64,000 bases of DNA from CAWAYR01 sp050250955 (lineage in GTDB: Bacteria; Acidobacteriota; Vicinamibacteria; Vicinamibacterales; UBA2999): contig JBFWNR010000009.1 of NCBI GenBank assembly GCA_050250955.1, forward strand, positions 124,001 to 188,000. Direction: 5' to 3'. Positions within the stretch are counted from its first letter, which is position 1. The number at the start of each line of letters is the position of its first letter. A program made the position numbers and the translations under genes. Below are positions 1 through 10,918 of this stretch, in pieces. The notes beneath the pieces were generated by a model that worked only from the letters and a program-made list of their open reading frames with translations, searched no databases and was not told where the DNA came from.

Positions 1-1
1 C

Positions 2-1096
<1,095 letters not shown>

Positions 1097-1140
1097 TCTG
1101 AGGGAAGATCGCCCGTCACGTTTCAGGGAGAGGACCGAGG

Positions 1141-1914
1141 ATGGGATCGCTGGACGGCAAGGTCGGACTGATCGTCGGGGTGGCGAACAAGCGGTCGCTG
1201 GCGTGGGCCATCGCCCAGGCGGCGGCGCGCGAGGGCGCGCGGCTGGTGCTCACCTACCAGGAGCGGTTCGCCGAGCACACCCGGGAACTGGCGGCGACGC
1301 TCGACCCGGTGCCCGACCTGCTGCCCTGCGACGTGCAGGACGACGCCCAGATCGACGCGGTGTTCTCCCGCATCCGTGACGCCCACGGCGGGCTCGATTT
1401 CCTGGTCCACGGCGCGGCCTTCGCCAATCGCGACGACCTCTCCAACGCCTTCACCGATACCTCGCGCGAGGGCTTCCGCCAGGCGCTCGACATCAGCGCC
1501 TACTCGCTCATCGCCCTCGCCCGCGGCGCCCGGCCGCTGTTTGCGGAGCGCGGCGGCGGGTCGATCGTGACGCTCAGCTTCCTGGGCAGCGACCGGGTGT
1601 TCCCGAACTACAACGTCATGGGCGTGGCCAAGGCGGCGCTGGAGTCGACGGTGCGCTATCTGGCTGCCGACCTCGGCCCGCAGAACGTCCGGGTGAACGC
1701 CGTGTCGGCCGGCCCGGTCAAGACACTGGCCGCCGCCGGGATCGGCGGCTTCTCCGCCATCCTCGGCGTCGTCCGTGAGAAGGCGCCGCTGCGCCGCGCC
1801 ATCGACAGCGCCGAAGTCGGCGATGCCGCCGTGTTCCTGCTCGGCCCCGGTGGCCGCGGCATCACCGGCGAAGTGCTGATGGTGGACGCCGGGTACCACG
1901 CGATGGGGATGTAG
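1141..1914 (+). CDS. fabI: Enoyl-[acyl-carrier-protein] reductase (NADH), FabI type
   Basis: Reduces the enoyl-ACP double bond in the last step of each round of type II fatty acid elongation. The 257-residue protein has the FabI hallmarks that separate it from ordinary short-chain dehydrogenases: an N-terminal GVANKRSLAWAIA nucleotide-binding segment, and a Tyr-x6-Lys catalytic pair in YNVMGVAK near residue 160, followed by NVRVNAVSAGPVKTLA. The length is typical. A GGAGAGGA ribosome-binding sequence sits about 5 bases before the ATG. The neighbours (argH before, a convergent flavoprotein after) are unrelated, so this is probably a single-gene unit or read through from argH. Confidence 0.95.
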   Translation: MGSLDGKVGLIVGVANKRSLAWAIAQAAAREGARLVLTYQERFAEHTRELAATLDPVPDLLPCDVQDDAQIDAVFSRIRDAHGGLDFLVHGAAFANRDDLSNAFTDTSREGFRQALDISAYSLIALARGARPLFAERGGGSIVTLSFLGSDRVFPNYNVMGVAKAALESTVRYLAADLGPQNVRVNAVSAGPVKTLAAAGIGGFSAILGVVREKAPLRRAIDSAEVGDAAVFLLGPGGRGITGEVLMVDAGYHAMGM

Positions 1915-1929
1915 GGACGCCCATCTCGC

Positions 1930-1947
1930 GGCTAGCCGCTAGCCGCC
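1930..1947. repeat. GCTAGCC heptamer repeat between convergent genes
   Basis: About two and a half copies of the CTAGCCG heptamer lie in the 42-base gap between fabI and the convergent oxidoreductase. Same family as the array at 25024-25072. Confidence 0.8.
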
Positions 1948-1956
1948 GCGCGTCGT

Positions 1957-2640
1957 TCAGCGTTCGACGACGACGCGCGCAGGGTCGACGCCCATCCTTG
2001 CCAGGGCGGCAGTGACGTCGCTCACGAACGGCGCCGGGCCGCACACGAGACTCCACGCGCCGTCTCCGGGCCACGCCGCCGCCAGCAGGCCGTCGTCGAT
2101 CCGTCCGGTGCGGCCTTCCCACCCGCCCGGATCGTCGCGGGTGACCGTGCAGTGCAGGGTGATCCGGCCCGCCGCGGCCAGCGCCGCGAACTCGTCGCCG
2201 AACGCGAACTCGTCGGCGGCGCGGGCGCTGTAGACGACGCTGATCGGCGCGGCATGTCCGCGGGCCAGCCGGTCGGAGAGGATCGAGCGCAGCGGCGCGA
2301 TGCCGGTGCCGCCCGCGACCAGCAGCAGCGGCGCGGCGGCGGCGGCCTCCGGCACCCCGAAGCCGCCCACCGGCCCGTCGACGTCGAACGTCGCGCCGAC
2401 GAGCGTCGACGGATCGCGCGCCGCGACGCCGAAGGCGCCCTCGGCGCCGATCAGCAGTTCCAGGACGTCGTGGCGACCCGGTGCCGACGCGATCGAGTAG
2501 GGCGCCCGCACCCCGGAACCGGCCATCCCGACCAACACCGCCTGCCCGGGGGTGAAGGTCAGTCGCCCATCGAGCTGCAGCCGCAGGAGACGGGTGCGCG
2601 GTGTGGCGGCGGTCGCGTCGATGAGCCGGGCGGTGATCAT
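1957..2640 (-). CDS. FAD/NAD(P)-binding oxidoreductase (ferredoxin-NADP reductase fold)
   Basis: A 227-residue two-domain flavoprotein. The N-terminal FAD barrel shows RAPYSIAS (residues about 45-52), the usual RxYS flavin-binding motif. The C-terminal nucleotide domain shows GGTGIAPLRS near residue 110 and a terminal CGP motif near residue 200, both typical of ferredoxin reductase-like NAD(P)H oxidoreductases. There is no ferredoxin [2Fe-2S] domain and no partner gene beside it, so the electron acceptor cannot be named. Possible roles include flavin reductase or an electron-transfer subunit of a separate oxygenase. It converges with fabI across a short repeat-filled gap. Confidence 0.8.
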   Translation of the reverse strand: MITARLIDATAATPRTRLLRLQLDGRLTFTPGQAVLVGMAGSGVRAPYSIASAPGRHDVLELLIGAEGAFGVAARDPSTLVGATFDVDGPVGGFGVPEAAAAAPLLLVAGGTGIAPLRSILSDRLARGHAAPISVVYSARAADEFAFGDEFAALAAAGRITLHCTVTRDDPGGWEGRTGRIDDGLLAAAWPGDGAWSLVCGPAPFVSDVTAALARMGVDPARVVVER

Positions 2641-2647
2641 GGGCTGC

Positions 2648-2690
2648 GGACTAGGGGCTAGGGGCTAGCGGCTTGGGGCGAGCGGCTAGT
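2648..2690. repeat. Degenerate heptamer repeat (GGCTAGG/GGCTAGC)
   Basis: Several imperfect copies of the heptamer in reverse orientation just upstream of the oxidoreductase start. The 171-base gap 2641-2811 holds this array, a second one at its other end, and otherwise no recognisable gene. Confidence 0.7.
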
Positions 2691-2751
2691 GGCGACGGGC
2701 TGCCTTCGTCTCTACCACGATGCGAGTGTCGGTTCGGGTCGTTCAAGCGTA

Positions 2752-2802
2752 GCAGCGTGACAGCGTGATCCTCCAGCCGCTAGCCCCTAGCCGCTAGCCG
2801 CT
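2752..2802. repeat. Composite repeat: 20-mer plus heptamer array
   Basis: The 20-mer GCAGCGTGACAGCGTGATCC (2752-2771) is followed by imperfect CTAGCCG heptamers to 2802. The exact reverse complement of this 20-mer occurs at 28702-28721, also beside a heptamer array, so the two parts behave as one composite element. Confidence 0.8.
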
Positions 2803-2811
2803 GTTCGGGGA

Positions 2812-5331
2812 TCAGAGCACCCCCGCCCTGGCCCGCTCGATCTCGCCGTCGGTGATCTCGGGCAGGACGGCCGGATGTCTCAGGCCCGATGCCGTGCGCT
2901 CCCGCAGCCGGACGGCGGCGGGGCGCGCCTGCTGCTTGCGCGCGGTCTTGTCGCGATACATGCGGGCGTCGCCGGTCGCCAACAGCGCCTCGTAGGTCTC
3001 GCCGTCGTGCGGGTAGATCGCGGCGCCGACGCTGATCGACAGCTTGAGGCGGCGTCCCGGCCGGACCTCGAACACGACGTCCTCCATCGCCCGCTTCAGC
3101 TCCAGCCGCTTGCGCTCGGCCTCGTCGGCGCCGCACCCCGACAGGACGACGATGAACTCGTCGCCGGCGTAGCGGACGCAGATGTCGTACGGGCGCACGC
3201 CGCTGCGCAGCACGTTGGCGACCTCGCGCAGCGCCCGGTCGCCGACGTGATGGCCGTGGTTGTCGTTGATGTCCTTGAAGTTGTCGCAGTCCATGACCAG
3301 CAGGGCGACTTCGGACTTCAGCCGCTCGGCCCGGGCCAGCTCGCGGGTCAGGTGGATGAACATGAACCGGGTGTTGGGCAGCCCGGTGAGCGCGTCGGTC
3401 AGCGAGTCTTCCTGCGTCCGTTCGAACACGCTGGCGTTGTTGATGACCGCCGAGGCCTGCTCGCACACCCGGTCGAGCAGCCGGCGATGGTCGTCGGTGT
3501 AGGCGTCCTCGACGTCCTGGTACACGGCCAGCGTGCCGATCAGCCGGTCGTTGAACACCAGCGGCGAGACGATCGCCGAGCGGAGGCTGGTGGCGGTGGG
3601 CGCCAACCCGGCGGCCTCGAAGTCGGCGCTCGGCCGGGCGTTGACCAGCGGCCGGCGGTTGCGGGTGACCCAGCCGGTCAGTCCGTGGCCGCTCTTGATC
3701 GTCATGCTGCCGATGAGCTCCGAGTCGACGCCGGTGGCGAAGCGGCAGCGCAGCCAGTCGTGCTCCTCGTCGTAGAGGAACAGCGCGCAGGCGGCGAAGG
3801 GCACCAGGTTGCTCAGCTTGGAGCTGATGAGCGCCATGGTGTCGGCGACGCCGAGGCTGGTGCCCATCGACTGGGCGATCTCGTAGAGGGCGTAGATCTC
3901 GCGGTGGGCGAGGGCGATGTCCTCGAACACCGTGCTGCCCCGGCCGATCTCGTGCTCGAAGCCGACCGCCGGCCGGCCCAGTTCCGAGGTGGGTTCGAGC
4001 GTCAGCCGCCGCGACGGCTGCTGCTCCTGGCGCGACGCCTCGGCGGCCAGCGCCGGCAGGTGCGAGAAGAAGGTCTCGACCACCAGCGGGTCGAGGGCCT
4101 TGCCGGCCTCCTGTTCGAGCAGCGACAGCGCCGCGTCGTGTTCCATCGCCCGGTGATAGGGCCGATCCGAGGTCAGGGCGTCGAAGTAGTCGACCACCGA
4201 CAGGATGCGGGCGCCGAGCGGGATCTCGTCGCCCCTGAGGCCCTGCGGGTAGCCCTTGCCGTCCCACCGCTCGTGGTGGCTGAGGATGAGCGGCGCCACC
4301 GGGTAGGGGAACGGCACGGCGCTGATGATCTCGGCGCCGACCTGCGGGTGGATGCGGATCTTCTGGAACTCCTCTTGGGTGAGCGGTCCCGGCTTGGAGA
4401 GGATGTGTTCGGGCACCGCCAGCTTGCCGATGTCGTGGAGCAGGGCCGCCGTCTTCACCCCCTGGATCTCGTTGTCGGGCATGCCCAGCGCCCGGGCGAT
4501 GCCGGCGGCGTAGACCTGCACGCGGCGGATGTGGCTCTGCGCGGTCTGGTCCTTGGCGTCGATGGCCAGCGCCAGCGCTTCGATCGTCGCCAGGTGCAGG
4601 TCGGACATCTCCTGCACGTGGCGCCGCTCGTCCTCGATGCGCCCGAGGTAGACCTTGTAGGTGCGGTAGGTGAGGTACACCGGCGGGGCGATCAGCACCG
4701 CGAACCACGGCCCCGCCTTGAGTACGCCCAGCCCGGTGAAGAAGGCCCCGGCGGCGCCGACGAAGTAGCTCGGCGCGCTCCACAGGAAGTTCTGGTTCCA
4801 GGTCTGCGTCCACGGCTGCCGCGTCGACAGGGCGATCGCCACCGAGATGAGGACGGTGTTGAACAGGAAGTAGGTGGTCGCGGCGCCGATGAGCGCCGCC
4901 ACGTCGGTGGGCAGCGAGTCGCCGATCGAACCGGGCACGCCGCCGAGCCGCAGGTAGACCCAGCCGGCCGCCTGCACCGTCACCGCCAGACACGCCATGC
5001 TGAACAGCGTGCGGTAGAGCGAGGTCGGCTGGCGCATCCGGAACGTGCACTGGCTCCAGGCGCTGGTCACCGCGATCACGGTCGTCGACGCCGGCCCGAG
5101 CAGCAGCAGCGACGCGAAGTCGACGGCGTAGGACACCGACATCGTCGAGCCGCTGGCCGACAGCGGCAGCGCCACCTTGAACGCCGACGAGACGTTCGAC
5201 AGCAGCAGCAGCGCGATGAACAGGTAGGGATTGTCGAGACGGAGACCGAGGACGGCCTGCACCAGCAGGGCCGCGCCGAGCGCTACGACGGCGACGATGT
5301 AGGTCCTCGCGGACAGGGGGAGTTCGCGCAT
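2812..5331 (-). CDS. Membrane c-di-GMP protein with HD-GYP, GAF and GGDEF domains
   Basis: An 839-residue signalling protein. Residues about 10-230 are hydrophobic with several membrane segments and no named sensor family that I recognise. An HD-GYP phosphodiesterase domain follows (about 245-440), with HDIGKLAVP and HHERWDGKGYP intact, so c-di-GMP hydrolysis is plausible. Then comes a GAF domain (about 465-615) and a C-terminal GGDEF domain. Its active-site loop reads AGDEF rather than GGDEF. Some AGDEF cyclases are active, so activity cannot be excluded. An RPYD inhibitory-site motif stands five residues before AGDEF. Synthesis and breakdown may therefore both be encoded in one chain. It lies 18 bases downstream of the sigma-54 activator gene on the same strand and is probably cotranscribed with it. 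Confidence 0.9.
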   Translation of the reverse strand: MRELPLSARTYIVAVVALGAALLVQAVLGLRLDNPYLFIALLLLSNVSSAFKVALPLSASGSTMSVSYAVDFASLLLLGPASTTVIAVTSAWSQCTFRMRQPTSLYRTLFSMACLAVTVQAAGWVYLRLGGVPGSIGDSLPTDVAALIGAATTYFLFNTVLISVAIALSTRQPWTQTWNQNFLWSAPSYFVGAAGAFFTGLGVLKAGPWFAVLIAPPVYLTYRTYKVYLGRIEDERRHVQEMSDLHLATIEALALAIDAKDQTAQSHIRRVQVYAAGIARALGMPDNEIQGVKTAALLHDIGKLAVPEHILSKPGPLTQEEFQKIRIHPQVGAEIISAVPFPYPVAPLILSHHERWDGKGYPQGLRGDEIPLGARILSVVDYFDALTSDRPYHRAMEHDAALSLLEQEAGKALDPLVVETFFSHLPALAAEASRQEQQPSRRLTLEPTSELGRPAVGFEHEIGRGSTVFEDIALAHREIYALYEIAQSMGTSLGVADTMALISSKLSNLVPFAACALFLYDEEHDWLRCRFATGVDSELIGSMTIKSGHGLTGWVTRNRRPLVNARPSADFEAAGLAPTATSLRSAIVSPLVFNDRLIGTLAVYQDVEDAYTDDHRRLLDRVCEQASAVINNASVFERTQEDSLTDALTGLPNTRFMFIHLTRELARAERLKSEVALLVMDCDNFKDINDNHGHHVGDRALREVANVLRSGVRPYDICVRYAGDEFIVVLSGCGADEAERKRLELKRAMEDVVFEVRPGRRLKLSISVGAAIYPHDGETYEALLATGDARMYRDKTARKQQARPAAVRLRERTASGLRHPAVLPEITDGEIERARAGVL

Positions 5332-5349
5332 GCCGAAGCCGTGCGGTTG

Positions 5350-6696
<1,347 letters not shown>

Positions 6697-6710
6697 GGCA
6701 GTCTGGTCCC

Positions 6711-6729
6711 GTGTCTATGTATCGGACAC
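6711..6729. promoter_or_regulatory. Inverted repeat in divergent intergenic region
   Basis: GTGTC and GACAC arms face each other over a 9-base spacer containing TATGTATC, 15 bases upstream of the sigma-54 activator start. It could be an operator or a promoter element for that gene; this is only a positional argument. Confidence 0.3.
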
Positions 6730-6811
6730 TCGGCGCGCCAGGCTTAGCGTGCGGCCCTGTGCAGATTCGTGCCGGTGATACTCTACGAACTCTCGAAGGA
6801 GGCTCGTCGTC

Positions 6812-7939
6812 GTGCCCTACCGTGCTCCTGGCTCTCCGGGGTCCGCTACGCGCCGCCCGCTCGGCGGGCGGCCGATCCGCTACTACCGTCCGCGCGGCAG
6901 TGCCGACGTGCGCACCCTCATCGACGACGGCTTCCAGGCCTTCAATGCCGCCAGGCTCGGCGAGGCCTGCCGGATTTTCTCCGACAAGATGCTCGCCCGG
7001 GAGCACGACACCACCATCGCGCTGACCATCGCCGGAGCGATGACGCCGGCCGGGCTGGGCGGCTGCGTGATCGAACTGGTCGAGCGCGGCCTGGTCGATT
7101 TCGTCATCAGCACCGGGGCCAACCTCTACCACGATCTCCACTACGCGCTGAACTTCACGCTGCACCGCGGGTCGCCGTTCGTCGACGACCGCGAGCTGTA
7201 CGAACAAGGCGTGATCCGCATCTACGACGTCCTGTTCCCGGCCCAGGTGCTGCTCGACACCGACAGCTACGTGCGTGAGTTCCTGGTCCGCAGCGGCCTC
7301 GACGGCCCGGTGTCGACCGCCGAACTCCACTACGCCCTCGGCGAGGACCTGCGGCGCCAGCACCCGGGCTGCGAGGAGTACTCGGTGCTGGCGGCGGCGG
7401 CGCGGGCCGGCGTGCCGATCTACACGTCGTCGCCCGGCGACAGCTCCATCGGCATGAACATCGCCTATCACGAGCTGATGAACGGTGGCCGGCTGATGGT
7501 CGATCCGAACCGCGACGTCAACGAGATCTGCGCGATCATCCTGGCCGGCGAGAAGAACGGCGCGGTGATCCTCGGCGGCGGATCACCCAAGAACTTCTAC
7601 CTCCAGGGCCAGCCGACGCTGTGGGAGGTCTACGGCATTCCCAAGGGCGGCAACGACTACTTCATCCAGATCACCACCGATCAGGTGGTCTGGGGCGGCC
7701 TGTCGGGGGCCACGCCGGCCGAGGCGGTCAGCTGGGGCAAGGTGAATCCGGGCGTCCTCCCCGACACCTGTGTCGCCTACTGCGATTCGACGATCGCCTT
7801 TCCGCTCTTCGCCGAGTACGCCGTCGGCCACGCCAACGGCCGTCGATCGCTCAAGGGCCTGGTCCACAAGCGTGATGCGCTGGTCGCGGCGCTCAAGGCG
7901 GAAGCCTCGGCGCCGCGCCCGGACGACGACGCCCCATGA
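6812..7939 (+). CDS. Deoxyhypusine synthase family protein
   Basis: A 375-residue member of the deoxyhypusine/homospermidine synthase family, which transfers an aminobutyl group from spermidine through an enzyme-lysine intermediate, with NAD. The C-terminal block SGATPAEAVSWGKV (about residues 290-303) matches the family's active-site segment, including the lysine that forms the imine intermediate. NAD-site glycines (ISTGANLYHDLH, ILGGGSPKNF) are also present. Bacteria lack eIF5A, so members like this are thought to make homospermidine or a related polyamine; the substrate here is unknown. The GTG start is supported by an AAGGAGG ribosome-binding site at 6796-6802. The stop overlaps the nagA start by four bases (ATGA), so the two are translationally coupled. 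Confidence 0.85.
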   Translation: MPYRAPGSPGSATRRPLGGRPIRYYRPRGSADVRTLIDDGFQAFNAARLGEACRIFSDKMLAREHDTTIALTIAGAMTPAGLGGCVIELVERGLVDFVISTGANLYHDLHYALNFTLHRGSPFVDDRELYEQGVIRIYDVLFPAQVLLDTDSYVREFLVRSGLDGPVSTAELHYALGEDLRRQHPGCEEYSVLAAAARAGVPIYTSSPGDSSIGMNIAYHELMNGGRLMVDPNRDVNEICAIILAGEKNGAVILGGGSPKNFYLQGQPTLWEVYGIPKGGNDYFIQITTDQVVWGGLSGATPAEAVSWGKVNPGVLPDTCVAYCDSTIAFPLFAEYAVGHANGRRSLKGLVHKRDALVAALKAEASAPRPDDDAP

Positions 7940-9156
7940 TCCGGCTGCGCGGCGGCCGTCTGGTGCTCCCCGATCGCGTCGCCGACGGCCTGGCGATCGT
8001 CCTGCACGAGGGGGCGATCGCCGAGATCGCGCCGGACCACGGCGCCTCGCCCGGCGACGTCGCCTGCGACGGCCACTGGATCCTGCCCGGCTTCGTCGAC
8101 GCGCACATTCACGGCCTCGAAGGCACCGACGTGCTGGCGGGCACCGACGCCGTGAGCCGGGTGGCGGCAGCCCTGCCGCGCCACGGCGTCACCGCCTTCT
8201 GTCCGACCACGGTCGCCTGCGCGCCGGCGGCGCTCGAGCGCTTCCTCGCCGCGGTCGCGGCCGCGGCCGAGCATCGCCCTCCCGAGGCCGCGCGCGTGCT
8301 CGGCGCGCACCTCGAGAGCAACTTCCTCAATCCGGACTACAACGGCGCCCAGCCGGCGACCTGCCTGCGCCGTCCGCCGCGGCCCGGCGAACCGGCGTGG
8401 CGCGACGGCGAGTACACGGGGGCGGCGATCGTCGAGGTCATCGACCGCTTCCCCCAGGCGGTCCGCCTGGTGACCATGGCGCCGGAACTCGATGGCGCGC
8501 TCGACCTGCTGGCGCGGCTGGTCGCGGCCGGCCACCGCGTCTCGCTCGGGCATTCCGCGGCCAGCTTCGACCAGGCCGAGGCCGCCATCGCCGCCGGCGC
8601 CCGCCACGCCACCCACCTCTTCAACCGGATGCCGCCGCTGGCACATCGCGCCCCCGGACTCGCCGGCGCGGTGCTCGCGCACGACGAGGTCACCGCCGAG
8701 GTGATCGGCGACGGCTTCCACGTCCACCCGGCGATGGTGCGCATGGCGGTGCGGGCCAAGGGACCGGGCGGTGTGCTGGCCATCACCGACGCCACCGCCG
8801 GCGCCGGGCTGCCGGTGGGCGCCGAGGCGAGGCTCGGCGACCAGCCCATCCGGGTGCGGGCGCGCTGTGCGGTCCTGGCCGACGGCACGCTGGCCGGCAG
8901 CATCCTCACGATGGACGGCGCCTTCCGCACCCTCATCGAGGCGGTCGGCCTGGACGTGGTGGACGCGGCCCGGGTGTGCGCCACCAGCCCGGCCGACGCG
9001 CTGGGACGCCGCGACCTCGGCCGGCTGGCGCCCGGGGCAGCCGGGGACGTCGTGGTCCTCGATCGCGCCTGGCGGGTGGCGCAGACCTGGATCGCCGGCC
9101 GGCCGGCGTGGAACCAGCCCGGCCGGCCCGCCGTCTCTGAACCCGGGAGGACGTGA
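7936..9156 (+). CDS. nagA: N-acetylglucosamine-6-phosphate deacetylase
   Basis: Removes acetate from GlcNAc-6-phosphate in amino sugar and peptidoglycan recycling. The 406-residue amidohydrolase shows the metal-binding DAHIHGLEGTD block near residue 55, a family HLESNFLNPDYNGAQ segment (about 122), SLGHSAAS and HLFNRMPPLAHR (about 205-240) and the catalytic aspartate region AITDATAGAG near residue 280. Length and motif order match NagA. It overlaps the upstream gene by four bases, and its TGA overlaps the ATG of the lipoprotein gene that follows. No nagB or sugar transporter is in the window, though a GH3 hexosaminidase-like gene lies at 56590. Confidence 0.93.
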   Translation: MIRLRGGRLVLPDRVADGLAIVLHEGAIAEIAPDHGASPGDVACDGHWILPGFVDAHIHGLEGTDVLAGTDAVSRVAAALPRHGVTAFCPTTVACAPAALERFLAAVAAAAEHRPPEAARVLGAHLESNFLNPDYNGAQPATCLRRPPRPGEPAWRDGEYTGAAIVEVIDRFPQAVRLVTMAPELDGALDLLARLVAAGHRVSLGHSAASFDQAEAAIAAGARHATHLFNRMPPLAHRAPGLAGAVLAHDEVTAEVIGDGFHVHPAMVRMAVRAKGPGGVLAITDATAGAGLPVGAEARLGDQPIRVRARCAVLADGTLAGSILTMDGAFRTLIEAVGLDVVDAARVCATSPADALGRRDLGRLAPGAAGDVVVLDRAWRVAQTWIAGRPAWNQPGRPAVSEPGRT

Positions 9157-10067
9157 TGGCACGACCTGGAAGGATCATCGGCGCAGCCGGCACCGGCATC
9201 CTGTCGGTCGCGCTCACCGCGTGCACCGTCAACCTCAACACCGAGGGCGCCACGGCCTCGGAGACGCACCGCTTCGATGCGACCGGTGCCGTCGCCGTCA
9301 CCCTCGACACCTTCGACGGCGCCATCGAGGTCCACTCGTGGGATCGCGCCGAGGTCGAGGTGGTGGTCGAGAAGCAGGCACAGGACGAGGGGCTGCTGCA
9401 GCAGATCACCGTCGAGAAGGCGCAGGAGGGCGGCCAGATCCGGCTGCGGGTGACCGGGCCGCGGTCGTCGCGGAGCGACGGCGTGATGATCGGCGTCACC
9501 TACTCGCCGCGGGCCCGGCTGCGCGTGGCGGTGCCGCGGTCCACCGCCCTCGACCTGCGCAGTGGCGACGGATCGATCACCGTCGAGGAGATCGACGGCG
9601 TGGCGACGCTGCGCACCGACGACGGCACGATCGTCGCCTCGCGGCTCACCGGCGCGGTCACCGCCCGTACCGACGACGGCGGGATCCGGTTCCGGGAGAT
9701 CACCGGCAAGGTCGACGTCGAGACCGGCGACGGCAGCGTGGTGGTCAACGGCACGTTCACGGCGCTCCGCGCCAAGACCGGCGACGGCTCGGTGCGCATC
9801 GCCGTCGAGTCCGGCAGCCGCGTCGACGAGGACTGGCACGTGGAGACCCGCGACGGCAGTGTCGAGATCCGGCTGCCCGACGCCGTCGACGTCGTCGTCG
9901 ACGCCGTCACCTCCGACGGCTCGGTCCGCTCCAACTACCCGGGGCTCACCGTCGAACGCCGCGACGACGACGAGCGGTCGCGCCGCGAACTGCGCGCCTC
10001 GCTCGGCGCCGGAGGCCACACCCTGCGGGTGCGCACCGGCGACGGCAGCATCCGCTTCGAGCGGTGA
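9156..10067 (+). CDS. DUF4097-type beta-repeat lipoprotein
   Basis: A ~303-residue predicted lipoprotein: a short signal sequence ends in a lipobox (ALTAC) near residue 22. The rest is a right-handed, repeat-rich beta structure in which short units with the pattern TxDGSI or TGDGSV recur about every 18-20 residues, as in DUF4097/adhesin-like proteins. Function is unknown. I chose the ATG at 9156 because it overlaps the nagA TGA (TGATG) and has GGGAGG at 9145-9150; a GTG one codon earlier is also possible. It is the last gene of the deoxyhypusine-synthase-like/nagA/lipoprotein unit and is followed by a hairpin repeat. Confidence 0.8.
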   Translation: MARPGRIIGAAGTGILSVALTACTVNLNTEGATASETHRFDATGAVAVTLDTFDGAIEVHSWDRAEVEVVVEKQAQDEGLLQQITVEKAQEGGQIRLRVTGPRSSRSDGVMIGVTYSPRARLRVAVPRSTALDLRSGDGSITVEEIDGVATLRTDDGTIVASRLTGAVTARTDDGGIRFREITGKVDVETGDGSVVVNGTFTALRAKTGDGSVRIAVESGSRVDEDWHVETRDGSVEIRLPDAVDVVVDAVTSDGSVRSNYPGLTVERRDDDERSRRELRASLGAGGHTLRVRTGDGSIRFER

Positions 10068-10077
10068 CCGCGCGCCC

Positions 10078-10129
10078 GTAGGGCAGAGCTTCAGCTCTGC
10101 TTCCAGGCAGCTCTGAAGAGCTGCCCTAC
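10078..10129. repeat. Hairpin repeat (GTAGGGC ... GCCCTAC) between convergent genes
   Basis: A 52-base element with outer arms GTAGGGCAG and CTGCCCTAC. Inside are two perfect small hairpins: GCAGAGC-TTCA-GCTCTGC (10083-10100) and GGCAGCTC-TGAA-GAGCTGCC (10106-10125). It lies between two convergent genes and could end transcription in both directions. Related copies are at 38117, 50125 and 54711. Confidence 0.85.
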
Positions 10130-10160
10130 GCGTCGGTCAGGAGACTGCCGCCAGCGTCGC

Positions 10161-10844
10161 TCACGCCTCGCGCGGCGACGGCCGGGCGTAGACGCTCGGC
10201 TCGAGGACGCCGGCCTCGGCGAAGGCGTCGCGTCGCTCGCGGCACTTGCTGCACACCCCGCAGTGCCGATCGCCGTCGGGCTGCATGCACGACAGGGTCA
10301 GCTCGAAGGGCACGTCGAGGCGCGCCCCGAGTTCGATCACCTGGTGTTTGTGGAGGGTCGAGAACGGCGTCGCAATCGACAGCGCGTGGGCCAGGCCGCG
10401 CGACAACGCCTCGGCCATGGCGGTGAAGAACGCCGGGGTCGCGTCGGGAAACGGGTTGCCGGCCAGCGGGCCGAGCGCGATGCGCCTGGCGTCGGCGCGG
10501 GCCGCGACCACGCCGGCCTTGGCCAGCAGCGTCAGGTTGCGGCCGATGAGGTAGACGTCCTCGTCCGGCGTGTCGTAGGCCGGTGCCTGGCCGACGATCG
10601 CCCAGTGTCCCGGCGGGTACACGTCGCGCATCGGCAGGTCGACGACCGTGAGCGGCAGCAGGCGCGCCGCCAGCACCGGGGCGGCGATGAGCCGGGCGAG
10701 CATCCGCAGCTCGGCGCCCTCCCAGGCCAGACCTGAGCGGACGTACACCGGACGAACGTCGTGGGCCACCGCTTCGTGCGCGAGCAGCACGGCGCTGTCG
10801 AGGCCACCCGACACGAGCACGACGGAGATCGGGCGTCTGGTCAC
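10161..10844 (-). CDS. queC: 7-cyano-7-deazaguanine synthase-like PP-loop ATPase
   Basis: QueC converts carboxy-deazaguanine to preQ0 with ATP and ammonia, feeding queuosine synthesis. This ~227-residue protein has the PP-loop SGGLDS at its N terminus and the zinc site near its C terminus (a Cys, then HCGVCSKCRER), both characteristic of QueC/ExsB. The middle differs from classical QueC: the usual GYPDCR block is replaced by GNPFPDATP, so it may be a divergent QueC or a relative acting on another substrate. No other queuosine genes are nearby. I prefer the GTG at 10844, just before the PP-loop strand; a TTG at 10871 would extend it by nine residues. It is divergent from the HAD phosphatase gene. 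Confidence 0.75.
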   Translation of the reverse strand: MTRRPISVVLVSGGLDSAVLLAHEAVAHDVRPVYVRSGLAWEGAELRMLARLIAAPVLAARLLPLTVVDLPMRDVYPPGHWAIVGQAPAYDTPDEDVYLIGRNLTLLAKAGVVAARADARRIALGPLAGNPFPDATPAFFTAMAEALSRGLAHALSIATPFSTLHKHQVIELGARLDVPFELTLSCMQPDGDRHCGVCSKCRERRDAFAEAGVLEPSVYARPSPREA

Positions 10845-10918
10845 TGGGGAGCGAGCGCCCGAAGGATACAATCAAGAGCGGTGTCGTGGATCGCGTCCAG
10901 GTCGGAGCACGCCGGGCG

